Shown here one piece after another: positions 53,549 to 61,305 of a stretch of DNA of 64,000 nucleotides (position 1 is its first letter; each line of letters begins with the position of its first letter). This stretch comes from Nonomuraea endophytica. GTDB taxonomy: Bacteria > Actinomycetota > Actinomycetes > Streptosporangiales > Streptosporangiaceae. Location of the stretch: NCBI RefSeq assembly GCF_014203235.1, contig NZ_JACHIN010000001.1, positions 1,488,001 through 1,552,000 of the forward strand, written 5' to 3'. The position numbers and the translations under genes were made by a program. The notes beneath the pieces are model-generated. The model was given only the letters and a program-made list of their open reading frames with translations, was not told where the DNA came from and did no database searches.

Positions 53549-54973
53549 ATGAGATTCGGTCGCGCGATGCTGCTGCTCGCCATGGCGTTCGTCGAGGTCG
53601 GCATCCTGCTGGTCGCGTTGCCGATGCTCACGCTGGCCTTCGCGTTCGGCATGGTGTTCCTGTATCCGCCGCAGGTCATGATGGTCCGGTGGGCGGCCGA
53701 GCTGACCCGGCGCTGGGCCCGGGAGTGGGCCGGGGTCGAGATCGCCCCGCCGTACCTGCCGAAGCCGCCGCCGGTGCAGCCGCAGCCGGACGGCTGGTAC
53801 CGCCACGACCGCACGCTCTACAAGACGCCGCGGGTGCCCGAGTGGAGCAACCGCTGGAAGTGGCTGATCAGCGACACGGCCTCCTGGCGGGACTCGCTGT
53901 GGCTGCTGTGGGACCCGATGGTCAAGATCACGCTCGCGCCGCTGCTCATCCTCCTGCCGCGCGTGGGGGTCAGGTTGTACGCCCTGTGGGCGCGCGCCCT
54001 GCTGGCGCCCACCGCGGCGAGCCTGCTGGCGGGGCGCGTACGTCACCTGGACAGGGTGCGCAATCTGGCCAACGACACCCAGGCCGCCGAGATGCGCAGG
54101 ATCGAGCGGGACCTGCACGACGGCACCCAGGCCAGGCTGGTGGCGCTCGGCATGACGATCGGCGCCGTCGAGGAGCTCATCGAGAAGGACCCGAAGGCCG
54201 CCAAGGCCCTGCTGGCCAAGGCCCGCGACGCCTCGGCCGACACGCTGACCGAGCTGCGCCGCGTGGTGCGCGGCATCCATCCGCCCGTGCTGGCCGAGCG
54301 GGGGATCGGCGACGCCGTACGGGCGATGGCGATGGACAGCCCGCTGCGGGTCGAGGTCGACGTGGACCTGCCGCACCGTCCTGAGGCGCCGGTGGAGGCG
54401 GCCGCGTACTTCGCCGTCAGCGAGCTGCTGTCGAACGCCGCCCGCCACGGTCGGGCCGAGCGCGCCCGCGTCGACATCAGCCAGCACGACGGCGACCTGC
54501 GCATCACCGTCGAGGACGACGGCCTGGGCGGCGCCGACCCCGCCAAGGGCAGCGGCCTGGCCGGGATCGAACGCCGGCTGGCCGCCTTCGACGGCGTCCT
54601 CGCCCTGCACAGCCCGCCCGGCGGCCCCACCACGGTCACGATGGAGCTGCCGCGGTCGCTGCCCGAGAAGGGGTCGTCCGGCGCGGTGCCCAAGATGCCG
54701 CTGTGGAAGACCTGCGTGGTCGTCTTCCTGTGGCTGACCGCCTGGTGCCCGTTCTTCCCGCAGGGCATGGTGGCCGCCATCTTCAAGGTCTTCTCCATCG
54801 ACGAGAAGGCCTGGTTCCTCGCCCTCTACCTGCCGGAGCCGTGGCAGTGGCCGGTCATCGCGCTGATGATGCTGGTCGGCGGCACCATGTACGCGGCGGC
54901 CGTCCTGATCCCCGCGACCCATTCCCAGAAGAGCCAGTGGGCCCCGCCCCGCCTATCATTCAACCGATGCTGA
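53549..54973 (+). CDS. Sensor histidine kinase (NarL-type) with C-terminal membrane segments
   Basis: A 474-residue kinase. Two N-terminal helices lie at about residues 5-45. After a Pro-rich loop, a hydrophobic segment occurs near residues 130-165. The dimerisation domain is RRIERDLHDGTQARLVALGMTIG with the phosphoacceptor His, and the ATPase domain shows SELLSNAARHGRAE and VEDDGLGGADPAKGSGLAGIERR. Unusually, two more hydrophobic helices (about residues 390-408 and 434-455) follow the ATPase domain. ATG 53549 is chosen. It overlaps the response-regulator start by seven bases. Confidence 0.9.
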   Translation: MRFGRAMLLLAMAFVEVGILLVALPMLTLAFAFGMVFLYPPQVMMVRWAAELTRRWAREWAGVEIAPPYLPKPPPVQPQPDGWYRHDRTLYKTPRVPEWSNRWKWLISDTASWRDSLWLLWDPMVKITLAPLLILLPRVGVRLYALWARALLAPTAASLLAGRVRHLDRVRNLANDTQAAEMRRIERDLHDGTQARLVALGMTIGAVEELIEKDPKAAKALLAKARDASADTLTELRRVVRGIHPPVLAERGIGDAVRAMAMDSPLRVEVDVDLPHRPEAPVEAAAYFAVSELLSNAARHGRAERARVDISQHDGDLRITVEDDGLGGADPAKGSGLAGIERRLAAFDGVLALHSPPGGPTTVTMELPRSLPEKGSSGAVPKMPLWKTCVVVFLWLTAWCPFFPQGMVAAIFKVFSIDEKAWFLALYLPEPWQWPVIALMMLVGGTMYAAAVLIPATHSQKSQWAPPRLSFNRC

Positions 54974-55620
54974 ACCGCGTTCTCATAGCAGAAGACCTGT
55001 ACCTGCTCCGCGATGGTCTCGTCCGCCTCCTGCAGGCGCACGACTTCACCGTCGTGGGCGCGGTGGAGACCGGTCCCGAGCTGCTGAAGGCCCTGATCGA
55101 GCTGCGCCCCGACGTCTCCGTCGTGGACGTACGGCTGCCGCCCACCCTCACCGACGAGGGGCTCAAGGCCTCCCTGGAGGCGCGCAGGAAGATCCCGGGC
55201 CTGCCGATCCTGGTGCTGTCCCAGCACGTGGAGCAGCTCTACGCCCGCGAACTCCTGGCCGACGGCACCGGCGGCATCGGCTACCTGCTGAAGGACCGCG
55301 TCTTCAACGCCGACCAGTTCGTCGACGCGGTACGCCGGGTGGCGGCCGGCGGCACCGCCATGGACCCCGAGGTCATCTCCAAGCTGCTGGCCAGCAACGC
55401 CCGCAACGAACCCCTGGCCGCCCTCACCCCGCGCGAACGCGAGGTCCTGGAGGTCATGGCCGAGGGACGTTCCAACGCGGCGATCGCGCAGCGGCTCTAC
55501 CTGAGCGAGAGCGCGGTGGCCAAGCACACGGCCAACATCTTCGCCAAGCTCGACCTGGCGCCGTCGGACGACGACAACCGCCGGGTGCTGGCCGTCCTCA
55601 CCTATCTCAACAGCCGGTGA
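54967..55620 (+). CDS. LuxR/NarL-family response regulator
   Basis: A 217-residue regulator with a receiver domain (VLIAEDLYLLRDGLVRLLQ, phosphoacceptor Asp in VSVVDVRLPP, Lys in YLLKDR) and a LuxR helix-turn-helix (LTPREREVLEVMAEGRSNAAIAQRLYLSESAVAKHTANIFAKL, read in parts). It is the cognate partner of the kinase. The end of the gene is duplicated in a tandem repeat. Confidence 0.93.
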   Translation: MLNRVLIAEDLYLLRDGLVRLLQAHDFTVVGAVETGPELLKALIELRPDVSVVDVRLPPTLTDEGLKASLEARRKIPGLPILVLSQHVEQLYARELLADGTGGIGYLLKDRVFNADQFVDAVRRVAAGGTAMDPEVISKLLASNARNEPLAALTPREREVLEVMAEGRSNAAIAQRLYLSESAVAKHTANIFAKLDLAPSDDDNRRVLAVLTYLNSR

Positions 55621-55661
55621 CGGTCTCAACAGCCGGTGACGGTCTCAACAGCCGGTGAAGG
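55605..55661. repeat. 19-bp tandem repeat, three copies, at the response-regulator stop codon
   Basis: TCTCAACAGCCGGTGACGG is repeated at 55605, 55624 and 55643 (the last with AGG). The first copy includes the final codons and TGA of the response regulator, so the repeats duplicated the 3' end. The array lies 63 bases before dnaN2. Confidence 0.92.
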
Positions 55662-55724
55662 GATGCTTTGTCGGTGGCACCGGATACCTTCATAGAAGGC
55701 AGGTGACACGAAAGGGTAGATCAG

Positions 55725-56825
55725 GTGAAATTCCGGGTTAGCCGTGATGTGCTGGCAGACGCGGTGGCGTGGGCGGCCAGGGTGTTGCCCAGCCGGCCTG
55801 TCGTGCCCGTGCTGTCCGGGCTGCTGATCGAGGCGAGCGACGAGCTGAGCCTGGCGGCGTTCGACTACGACGTCTCCGCCCAGGCCAGGGTCGAGGCCGA
55901 CGTGGCCGAGCCCGGCAAGGTGCTCATCCCCGGCCGCCTCCTGGCAGAGATCAGCCGCAGCCTGCCCGCCGAGGACGTCCAGATCGTGACGGAGGGCGCC
56001 GAAGCCATCCTGACCTGCGGCAGCGCCGAGTTCGGCCTGATCACGATGCCCGTCGACGACTTCCCGACCCTGCCCACGATGCCGCCGGGCATCGGCGCCA
56101 TCGGCGGGGGCGTGTTCGCCAGCGCGGTGACGCAGGTGGCGCCCGCCTCCAGCCGCGACGACACGCTGCCCATGCTGACCGGCATCCGCGTCGACATCGA
56201 GGGCGAGAACGTCGCGATGGCAGCGACCGACCGCTACCGCATCGCCGCCCGTGACTTCACCTGGCGCCCGGCCCGGCCCGACGTGGCGGTCTCCGCCATG
56301 GTGCCCGCGAAGGTGCTGGTCGAGGTGGCCAAGTCGCTGCGCGGCGGCGAGGTGCTGATCGCGATGGGCGACGGCGTGGCGGGCTTCGAGAGCGTGGGCC
56401 GCAGCACGACGGTCCGGCTGCTCGACGAGCAGTTCATCGACTACCGCACCCGCCTGACCGCCGACTGGTCCATCCGCGCCGACGTCCGGGTGACGCCGTT
56501 CGTGGAGGCGATCAAGCGCGTGGCGCTGGTGGCGGAGCGCAACACGGCGATCAGGCTGACGTTCAGCAAGAACCAGGTGCTGATCCAGGCGGGCGGCGGC
56601 GACATCGGCCGCGGCACCGAGATCGTCGAATGCGAACTGCACGGCGGCGACGAGATCCAGATGGCGTTCCAGTCGCACTTCCTGCTCGACGGCCTGACCG
56701 GGGTGGAGACGGAGCTGGCCCGTATCAACATGGAATCCTCCACGCGCCCGGCCCTCATCCAAGACGTTCCCGGCGACGCGGCCCCCGACTTCCGCTACCT
56801 CGTGATGTCCCTGCGCCAGGGGTGA
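55725..56825 (+). CDS. Second DNA polymerase III beta-clamp (DnaN-like)
   Basis: A full-length, 366-residue sliding-clamp paralogue, in addition to dnaN at the left edge. It starts MKFRVSRDVLADAVAWAARVLPSRPVVPVLSGL, closely resembling the first clamp ([30 protein letters not shown]). All three clamp domains are present, with TDRYRIAARDFTW and the C-terminal DFRYLVMSLRQG, where the usual LMPVRL is altered. GTG 55725 has AAAGGG upstream. A role in a specialised polymerase or repair is an inference; the gene could also be a functional backup. It follows a two-component system rather than dnaA or recF. Confidence 0.92.
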   Translation: MKFRVSRDVLADAVAWAARVLPSRPVVPVLSGLLIEASDELSLAAFDYDVSAQARVEADVAEPGKVLIPGRLLAEISRSLPAEDVQIVTEGAEAILTCGSAEFGLITMPVDDFPTLPTMPPGIGAIGGGVFASAVTQVAPASSRDDTLPMLTGIRVDIEGENVAMAATDRYRIAARDFTWRPARPDVAVSAMVPAKVLVEVAKSLRGGEVLIAMGDGVAGFESVGRSTTVRLLDEQFIDYRTRLTADWSIRADVRVTPFVEAIKRVALVAERNTAIRLTFSKNQVLIQAGGGDIGRGTEIVECELHGGDEIQMAFQSHFLLDGLTGVETELARINMESSTRPALIQDVPGDAAPDFRYLVMSLRQG

Positions 56826-56853
56826 CGTCTCTTTTTCCGTTGCGGCTCTCTAT

Positions 56854-56951
56854 CCGTTACGGCGAAGCCGCCCCCACACCACCCGCCGCCGTGCCCTGGC
56901 GCAGATCGGGGGGATCGCTTCTCACGTCGGACACATGCCCCACCGCAACGG
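56854..56951 (+). repeat. Dispersed ~98-bp intergenic element, copy B
   Basis: 98 bases from CCGTTACGGCGAAGCCGC to CCGCAACGG, 28 bases after dnaN2 in the same direction. It shares the core TCGCTTCTCACGTCGGAC and both termini with copy A at 38486-38583, and both termini with copy C (27665-27763, minus). Another CCGTTGCGG lies directly upstream (56836-56844). No gene was found elsewhere in the 317-bp gap 56826-57142. Confidence 0.85.
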
Positions 56952-57060
56952 CCCATCGATAACCACGATCCCGAGCCCCCAATCCCAGGGCCACGGAGCA
57001 CCCTGAGCCCGAGCTCTCATGCTTCCGGCTGCCCACGAGCCCTTGACCTCTGGGTTTCGC

Positions 57061-57093
57061 GCCTCCGACCAGCCTCCGACCAGCCTCCGACCA
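57061..57093. repeat. 11-bp tandem repeat (GCCTCCGACCA x3)
   Basis: Three exact copies of GCCTCCGACCA with a fourth beginning GCCTGCG. The array lies in the gap before the marR gene. No function is evident. Confidence 0.85.
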
Positions 57094-57142
57094 GCCTGCG
57101 GCGTGGCGGTTCAGATGACCGTGCGAATCCGGCGGTCTGGCG

Positions 57143-57589
57143 TCAGGTGGTGAGGGATTGGAAGACGCGTTTGAAGGTTGCCCATTCGGCGGCTCCCACC
57201 TTGGCCGCGTGGCGGCGTTCTATCTGTTCTGCCAGGGCGTCAGCCTTCACCATCTGGTCCAGGCCGAGTTCCGTGGGCACGATCAGCTTGGCCCGCCGGT
57301 CCTTCGGGTCGGGACGGCGTTCCACGTATCCCAGCTCCACCAACTCGTCCACCAGCGTGCCGATGACCTGTTTGTGCTGCCCCGACTGGGCTGAAAGGTC
57401 GGTGGCGCGGCTGCCTTCGGGGTCCAGGTAGGCGAGGATGGCGCCGTGCCGGGGCCGGATGCGGCTGTGGCCCTGGTTGGCGATGGTGGAGAACAGCTCC
57501 CGCTGGAAGGCGAACAACGTCCGGCTGGCGAGGATCCCCAGGTCGGGGTCGATCTTCTTGCGCTCGCTGCGCCGCACGGCGACCTCCAT
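57143..57589 (-). CDS. MarR-family transcriptional regulator
   Basis: A 148-residue winged-helix repressor: QGHSRIRPRHGAILAYLDPEGSRATDLSAQSGQHKQVIGTLVDELVELGYVERRPDPKDRRAKLIVPTELG, read in parts, is the classic MarR DNA-binding region. ATG 57589 (M-E-V-A-V-R-R) places the start right behind the palindrome; a TTG at 57613 would add eight residues. It is divergent from the ABM protein and probably controls it. Confidence 0.88.
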   Translation of the reverse strand: MEVAVRRSERKKIDPDLGILASRTLFAFQRELFSTIANQGHSRIRPRHGAILAYLDPEGSRATDLSAQSGQHKQVIGTLVDELVELGYVERRPDPKDRRAKLIVPTELGLDQMVKADALAEQIERRHAAKVGAAEWATFKRVFQSLTT

Positions 57590-57610
57590 ATAGTCACTAA
57601 TCTTGACTAT
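57590..57610. promoter_or_regulatory. Operator/promoter between marR and the ABM gene
   Basis: ATAGTC (57590-57595) and GACTAT (57605-57610) form an inverted repeat. On the plus strand TTGACT (57603-57608) and TATACT (57624-57629) make a promoter with a 15-base spacer in front of the ABM gene. The 50 bases are AT-rich, unlike the flanks, so MarR binding here could block transcription. Confidence 0.6.
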
Positions 57611-57637
57611 CAAAAATCCTTACTATACTTTAGCCGC

Positions 57638-57922
57638 ATGACGACAACCGTGGAACTCACCCGTTTCAAGGCGGCGAGGACCGACGAGCTCCTGGCCGCG
57701 CGTCCCGCCATGCTGGCCGACTTCGCGAAGGACCGCGCGGGGTTCCTGAACGCCCGCCTGGTGCGCCTGCCCGGCGACGAATGGCTGGACGTCGTCGAAT
57801 GGCGCTCGCCCGCGGACTTCGCCGCCTCACGGGAGAAGGGCGCCAACCTGCCGGGGATCGCGGCCTTCTTCGCCGCGATCGACGCCCTGGTGGTGGCCGA
57901 GGAGGGCACTCGTGAGGACTGA
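57638..57922 (+). CDS. Antibiotic biosynthesis monooxygenase (ABM)-like small protein
   Basis: A 94-residue ferredoxin-like dimeric barrel protein: TVELTRFKAARTDELLAARPAMLADFAKDRAGFLNARLVRLPGDEWLDVVEWRSPADF, read in parts, fits the ABM/YhaI family used by quinone-forming monooxygenases. There are no visible catalytic residues that fix a substrate. It is divergent from marR, and its stop codon abuts the converging gntR gene. Confidence 0.7.
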   Translation: MTTTVELTRFKAARTDELLAARPAMLADFAKDRAGFLNARLVRLPGDEWLDVVEWRSPADFAASREKGANLPGIAAFFAAIDALVVAEEGTRED

Positions 57923-58600
57923 TCAGCTCTCGTCGGTGAGGGCGATGAGGATGTGCTCCATGCACGCGTGCCCGGCCCGCTCCGCCGCGGCGGCGTCGCC
58001 GGCGGCGATGGCGCGGGCGATCGCGTCGTGCGGGATGTAGCTCTTGTTGAGCGAGGTGCCCGCGGCGGTGATGCTGGCCCGCAGCGCGGCCGAGAAGTCC
58101 TCGTAGAGGTCGATGAGCACCAGGTTGTGCGTGGCATGCGCGACGGCCATGTGGAAGGCCAGGTCGGCCTCCACGAACGCGTCGGGGTCGTCGGCCTCCC
58201 AGGCGCGGTCGCGCTCGGCCAGACGGCTCTCGATGTTGAGGATGTCGGCGTCGGTGCGGCGGGTGGCGGCCAGGCGGGCCGACTCGACCTCCAGCGCGCG
58301 GCGCACTTCGAGGATCTCCAGCTGTTCCGCCTGACGCAGCCGGCGCAGCATGGCCCCGGACAGCTCGCTGGTGGCCCGTACGTACGTGCCGTCGCCCTGG
58401 CGGCAGTCGAGCAGGCCGGCGTGAGTGAGCGCGCGTACGGCTTCCCTGACCGTGTTGCGACCGACCCCGAGCTGCTCGGCCAGAACGGTCTCGGTCGGGA
58501 TCTTGCCGTTCAACGGCCACGACCCTGACGTGATCTGCTCCTTGAGCTGATCGATCACCTGGTCCACGAGCGATGCCCGCTGTGCCGTACGCAGACTCAC
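57923..58600 (-). CDS. GntR-family regulator, FadR subfamily (FCD domain)
   Basis: A 225-residue regulator: N-terminal helix-turn-helix (WPLNGKIPTETVLAEQLGVGRNTVREAVRALTHAGLLDCRQGDGTYV, read in parts) and a C-terminal all-helical FCD domain with metal-ligand residues in DLAFHMAVAHATHNLVLIDLYEDF. Its target is unclear, since the neighbours (ABM, XRE-TPR) are not obvious metabolic partners. A palindrome lies just upstream. Confidence 0.88.
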   Translation of the reverse strand: MSLRTAQRASLVDQVIDQLKEQITSGSWPLNGKIPTETVLAEQLGVGRNTVREAVRALTHAGLLDCRQGDGTYVRATSELSGAMLRRLRQAEQLEILEVRRALEVESARLAATRRTDADILNIESRLAERDRAWEADDPDAFVEADLAFHMAVAHATHNLVLIDLYEDFSAALRASITAAGTSLNKSYIPHDAIARAIAAGDAAAAERAGHACMEHILIALTDES

Positions 58601-58635
58601 AGTCTGCCTCCTCCGGGGAAACCAATCATCCTATG

Positions 58636-58646
58636 AGTCAATGACT
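58636..58646. promoter_or_regulatory. Probable GntR operator
   Basis: AGTCA-A-TGACT is a perfect inverted repeat 35 bases upstream of the gntR start. FadR-type GntR proteins typically bind short palindromes of this size, so autoregulation is plausible. Confidence 0.5.
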
Positions 58647-58748
58647 GGTAGACCCTAATTATTCCTGCCTGAGAGGCGCAAGTCTAAGCCTGCCGGGCAG
58701 GTGCCATCACCAGGGCCTCCACCGATAGGCCCTGGTCAGCGGAGTCGG

Positions 58749-60089
58749 CTAACTGCTGCCGTGCTTGATCTGGGCGTCGGTTGTAACCCCCGCCATGAAC
58801 GAGCGTACGCCTGCCGCTTCGAGCGCCCTGCGGTAGGCCGCCGTCTGCCGGTCGGGCGCGTTCGCCTCGCCGTAGAGATCACCGAGCTCACGCCAGGAAC
58901 GCGCGGCCTGCCGGTCGGAGCCGTACATCGGACGGCCGAGCCCGGCGAGCACGTCGCGGGCGGCGTCCAGGTGCGCGGAGGCGTCGGCGCCCAGCCCCAT
59001 CGAGACCTTGGCGATCACCAGGTGCGCCTCGGCCTTGATCGGTGAGCTCGCGAGCAGGTCGATCGCGGCTCCGGCCAGCTCGCCCGCCTTGGTGGGCTCG
59101 CCGGCGCGCAGGCGTACCTGAGCGTGGGCGACCAGGCTCTCGCCGTGCTCGGCGGCCGTGCCGGGCAGCCCGGCGAAGACGGTCGTCGCGGCGGCGGCGA
59201 GTACCTCGGCCTCGTCGATCGAAGACGTTTCCAGCTTCGCCCACCGCATGGCGGTGACGGCGAGCTGGCGCCCGATCCGGCCGGTGCGACCGGCCATGAT
59301 GGCATCGTCGGCCAGGCGGACCGCCAGAGCGGAGTCCTCGCCCGCGGCCGCGGCGATGCTCGCCTGCCACAGTGCGTGGATCTCTCCGGAACGGTCCACA
59401 ACGCGCGGTACGCCACTTACGTCCAGAACCTGCTTGACGAAGGTGATCGCCGCCGAGTCGCCCTCCCCCTGCGTCTCGATCAGCGCCGCGGCGAGGTCCA
59501 CCGCGAGCTCACCCTGCATGATCGCCAGCCTGGACGCCTGTGCGAGCGCGTTCGCGGCCAGGTCGCGTGCCCTGAGCCGGTCGCCGGCCCGCTGGTAGCA
59601 GCGGCTCAGCGCGACGGTCAGCGGCAGGTCGGCCAGGCGCTCGGGGTGGGCGGCGGCCTCGCGGCGCAGCCGTTCGAACGCCTCGACGGCCTGCCCGAGG
59701 CGGCCCTGTGCTTCGAGTGCGCGCGCACGGCCGAAGCGGGCCTGCGCGGTGAGCATCGCGTTTTCCTCGTCCGCGGCCTTCACGATCTCGGTGAAGCGCT
59801 CGGCTGCCGTGGCCGCGTCGCCGTGCTGCAGCTCCAGCTCGGCGTGTCTCAGCCCGAGCTCGGTGTCGATGCGCTGCCGTGGCTCGATGCCGTGCAGAAG
59901 GAATTCGGTGGTGCAGCCCAGCCGTTCGGCGAGGAGGCGGGCTACGACAGGAGTCGGCGTGCGCTTGCCTGACTCGATGAGTGAGACGTAACTGTCCGAC
60001 AGGTCGGGCCCGGCCAGCTGGGCTTGGGACATCCGCCTGTTCAGCCGCAGTCCTCGGACGCGGTCACCGATGGTTCCCTGACTCGGCAT
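58749..60089 (-). CDS. XRE-type helix-turn-helix regulator with TPR-like repeats
   Basis: A 446-residue regulator. The N-terminal HTH is GDRVRGLRLNRRMSQAQLAGPDLSDSYVSLIESGKRTPTPVVARLLAERL, read in parts (about residues 8-57). The rest is helical with TPR-like helix pairs (ERFTEIVKAADEENAMLTAQARFGRARALEAQGRLGQAVEAFERL), as in signalling-peptide sensing regulators or those of secondary metabolism. ATG 60089 is chosen over TTG 60101. Its ligand is unknown. Confidence 0.85.
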   Translation of the reverse strand: MPSQGTIGDRVRGLRLNRRMSQAQLAGPDLSDSYVSLIESGKRTPTPVVARLLAERLGCTTEFLLHGIEPRQRIDTELGLRHAELELQHGDAATAAERFTEIVKAADEENAMLTAQARFGRARALEAQGRLGQAVEAFERLRREAAAHPERLADLPLTVALSRCYQRAGDRLRARDLAANALAQASRLAIMQGELAVDLAAALIETQGEGDSAAITFVKQVLDVSGVPRVVDRSGEIHALWQASIAAAAGEDSALAVRLADDAIMAGRTGRIGRQLAVTAMRWAKLETSSIDEAEVLAAAATTVFAGLPGTAAEHGESLVAHAQVRLRAGEPTKAGELAGAAIDLLASSPIKAEAHLVIAKVSMGLGADASAHLDAARDVLAGLGRPMYGSDRQAARSWRELGDLYGEANAPDRQTAAYRRALEAAGVRSFMAGVTTDAQIKHGSS

Positions 60090-60186
60090 CTCATCTCTCA
60101 AGGCGGGGAAGGGTCAACAACACGCAAATGATTGCATGAAGTAGCCGAATCGGGTATCCCCGCCTGAAGAATTCCCTACGTGGAGA

Positions 60187-60717
60187 TTAATCGTCGCCGT
60201 CGTCCTTGCTGGGGAAAAGCATCTGGCAGACCTCCAGATACAGGGTCTCGGGGTAGGGAATGTACTCCACGTTGGACAGGGCCTGGTCCTGGCCCGCCGA
60301 CTCGAGGATGAACTCCCCGTAACCGAGCATGCGCCCGAGCAGCGACCGCTGGAAGCTCATGTCCGTGACCTTCTGCAGCGGCATCATCGCGACCTTACGG
60401 GTGATCAGACCCGTGGTCAGCAGCATCCGCTTCGAGGTCACCACAAAGTAGTCAACCGACCACTCCGCGACTTTCCATACAAAACGGATCAAGAGCAGCA
60501 GCCAGAGCCACCAGACGACGACGAGGGCCGTGCCGCCCCCCTTGTCGCCGAAGAACTTGCTCAGCAGCCCGGCGATGATCAGGCCGCCGAAGACCTCGGC
60601 GACCGGACGGAGCAGCACGGCTGGGTGACGCCGCACCATGATGACCTGGTGTTCGTGGGGGAGTAGGTAGCGGTTGACCGACGACGGAGCAGAGTCCCCG
60701 TGGGTCACAAGTCTCAT
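60187..60717 (-). CDS. PH-domain (bPH2/YdbT-like) membrane protein
   Basis: A 176-residue protein with two hydrophobic helices (about residues 35-85) followed by a PH-like domain: DYFVVTSKRMLLTTGLITRKVAMMPLQKVTDMSFQRSLLGRMLGYGEFILESAG, read in parts. Proteins of this type are common in actinobacteria and lack an established role. Its start overlaps the stop of a 52-residue partner gene by four bases. Confidence 0.82.
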   Translation of the reverse strand: MRLVTHGDSAPSSVNRYLLPHEHQVIMVRRHPAVLLRPVAEVFGGLIIAGLLSKFFGDKGGGTALVVVWWLWLLLLIRFVWKVAEWSVDYFVVTSKRMLLTTGLITRKVAMMPLQKVTDMSFQRSLLGRMLGYGEFILESAGQDQALSNVEYIPYPETLYLEVCQMLFPSKDDGDD

Positions 60718-60872
60718 GCGAGGCTGTTCACAAATTGAGCCAGCGAGTCGGCCGCGTTGAAGACCGTGTCGAACGCCCCTCTGACCGCGTCAGCGGCGTC
60801 CGCTGGTCGCGCGAACAGGTAGTACGCAACGAATGCGATACCACCGTAGGTGAGGACTTTTTTGACCTGCAC
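60714..60872 (-). CDS. Small membrane-associated protein (52 aa), partner of the PH-domain gene
   Basis: A 52-residue product beginning MQVKKVLTYGGIAFVAYYLF and ending NAADSLAQFVNSLA. It has one hydrophobic helix (about residues 7-20) and an amphipathic tail. GTG 60872 is preceded by GGAGG, and its TGA overlaps the PH-protein ATG (ATGA), so it is translationally coupled. Codon use is normal for the window. Function unknown. Confidence 0.75.
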   Translation of the reverse strand: MQVKKVLTYGGIAFVAYYLFARPADAADAVRGAFDTVFNAADSLAQFVNSLA

Positions 60873-60969
60873 TGTCGCCTCCGTACCACTTACCCACTAC
60901 ACCCGCCGTATACGTTACCCACTACCTAGCCGGGGTAAAGCGCAACTGCGCCGGATAGTTGTGATCTTC

Positions 60970-61194
60970 TTAGCCGCGCTCGCTGGCCACGAGCGCGAGG
61001 ACGTGAAGGTGCTTACGCGCGATCCGCTCGACAAGGCCCGCATGGGCGTAGCCGGTCACCTCGAGCGCACCGTAATGAGCGGCTTCGACGCAGCGTGTGA
61101 CCGTGGTCGCGGAGTGGACGCCGGCGAACTCGTCGCGCAGCGCCGTCTCGACGTCCGCGTACGGACTCGGATCGGCTTCGGTGCGATCGCTCAT
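60970..61194 (-). CDS. Three-helix-bundle dimerisation domain protein (DUF3562-like)
   Basis: A 74-residue soluble protein. DVETALRDEFAGVHSATTVTRCVEAAHYGALEVTGYAHAGLVERIARKHL, read in parts, matches the pattern of small actinobacterial three-helix-bundle proteins (DUF3562) of unknown role. It begins MSDRTEADP. No target is evident. Confidence 0.6.
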   Translation of the reverse strand: MSDRTEADPSPYADVETALRDEFAGVHSATTVTRCVEAAHYGALEVTGYAHAGLVERIARKHLHVLALVASERG

Positions 61195-61305
61195 CGTGCT
61201 CCCTCACGCCCGCATCCCGGAAAATGGGACGGCTTCCTTACTCTTCGTACCCACACAAACACAGTATGTAACGAAGAGCAGGTCCATGGAGAGGGAAAGA
61301 GGTTC

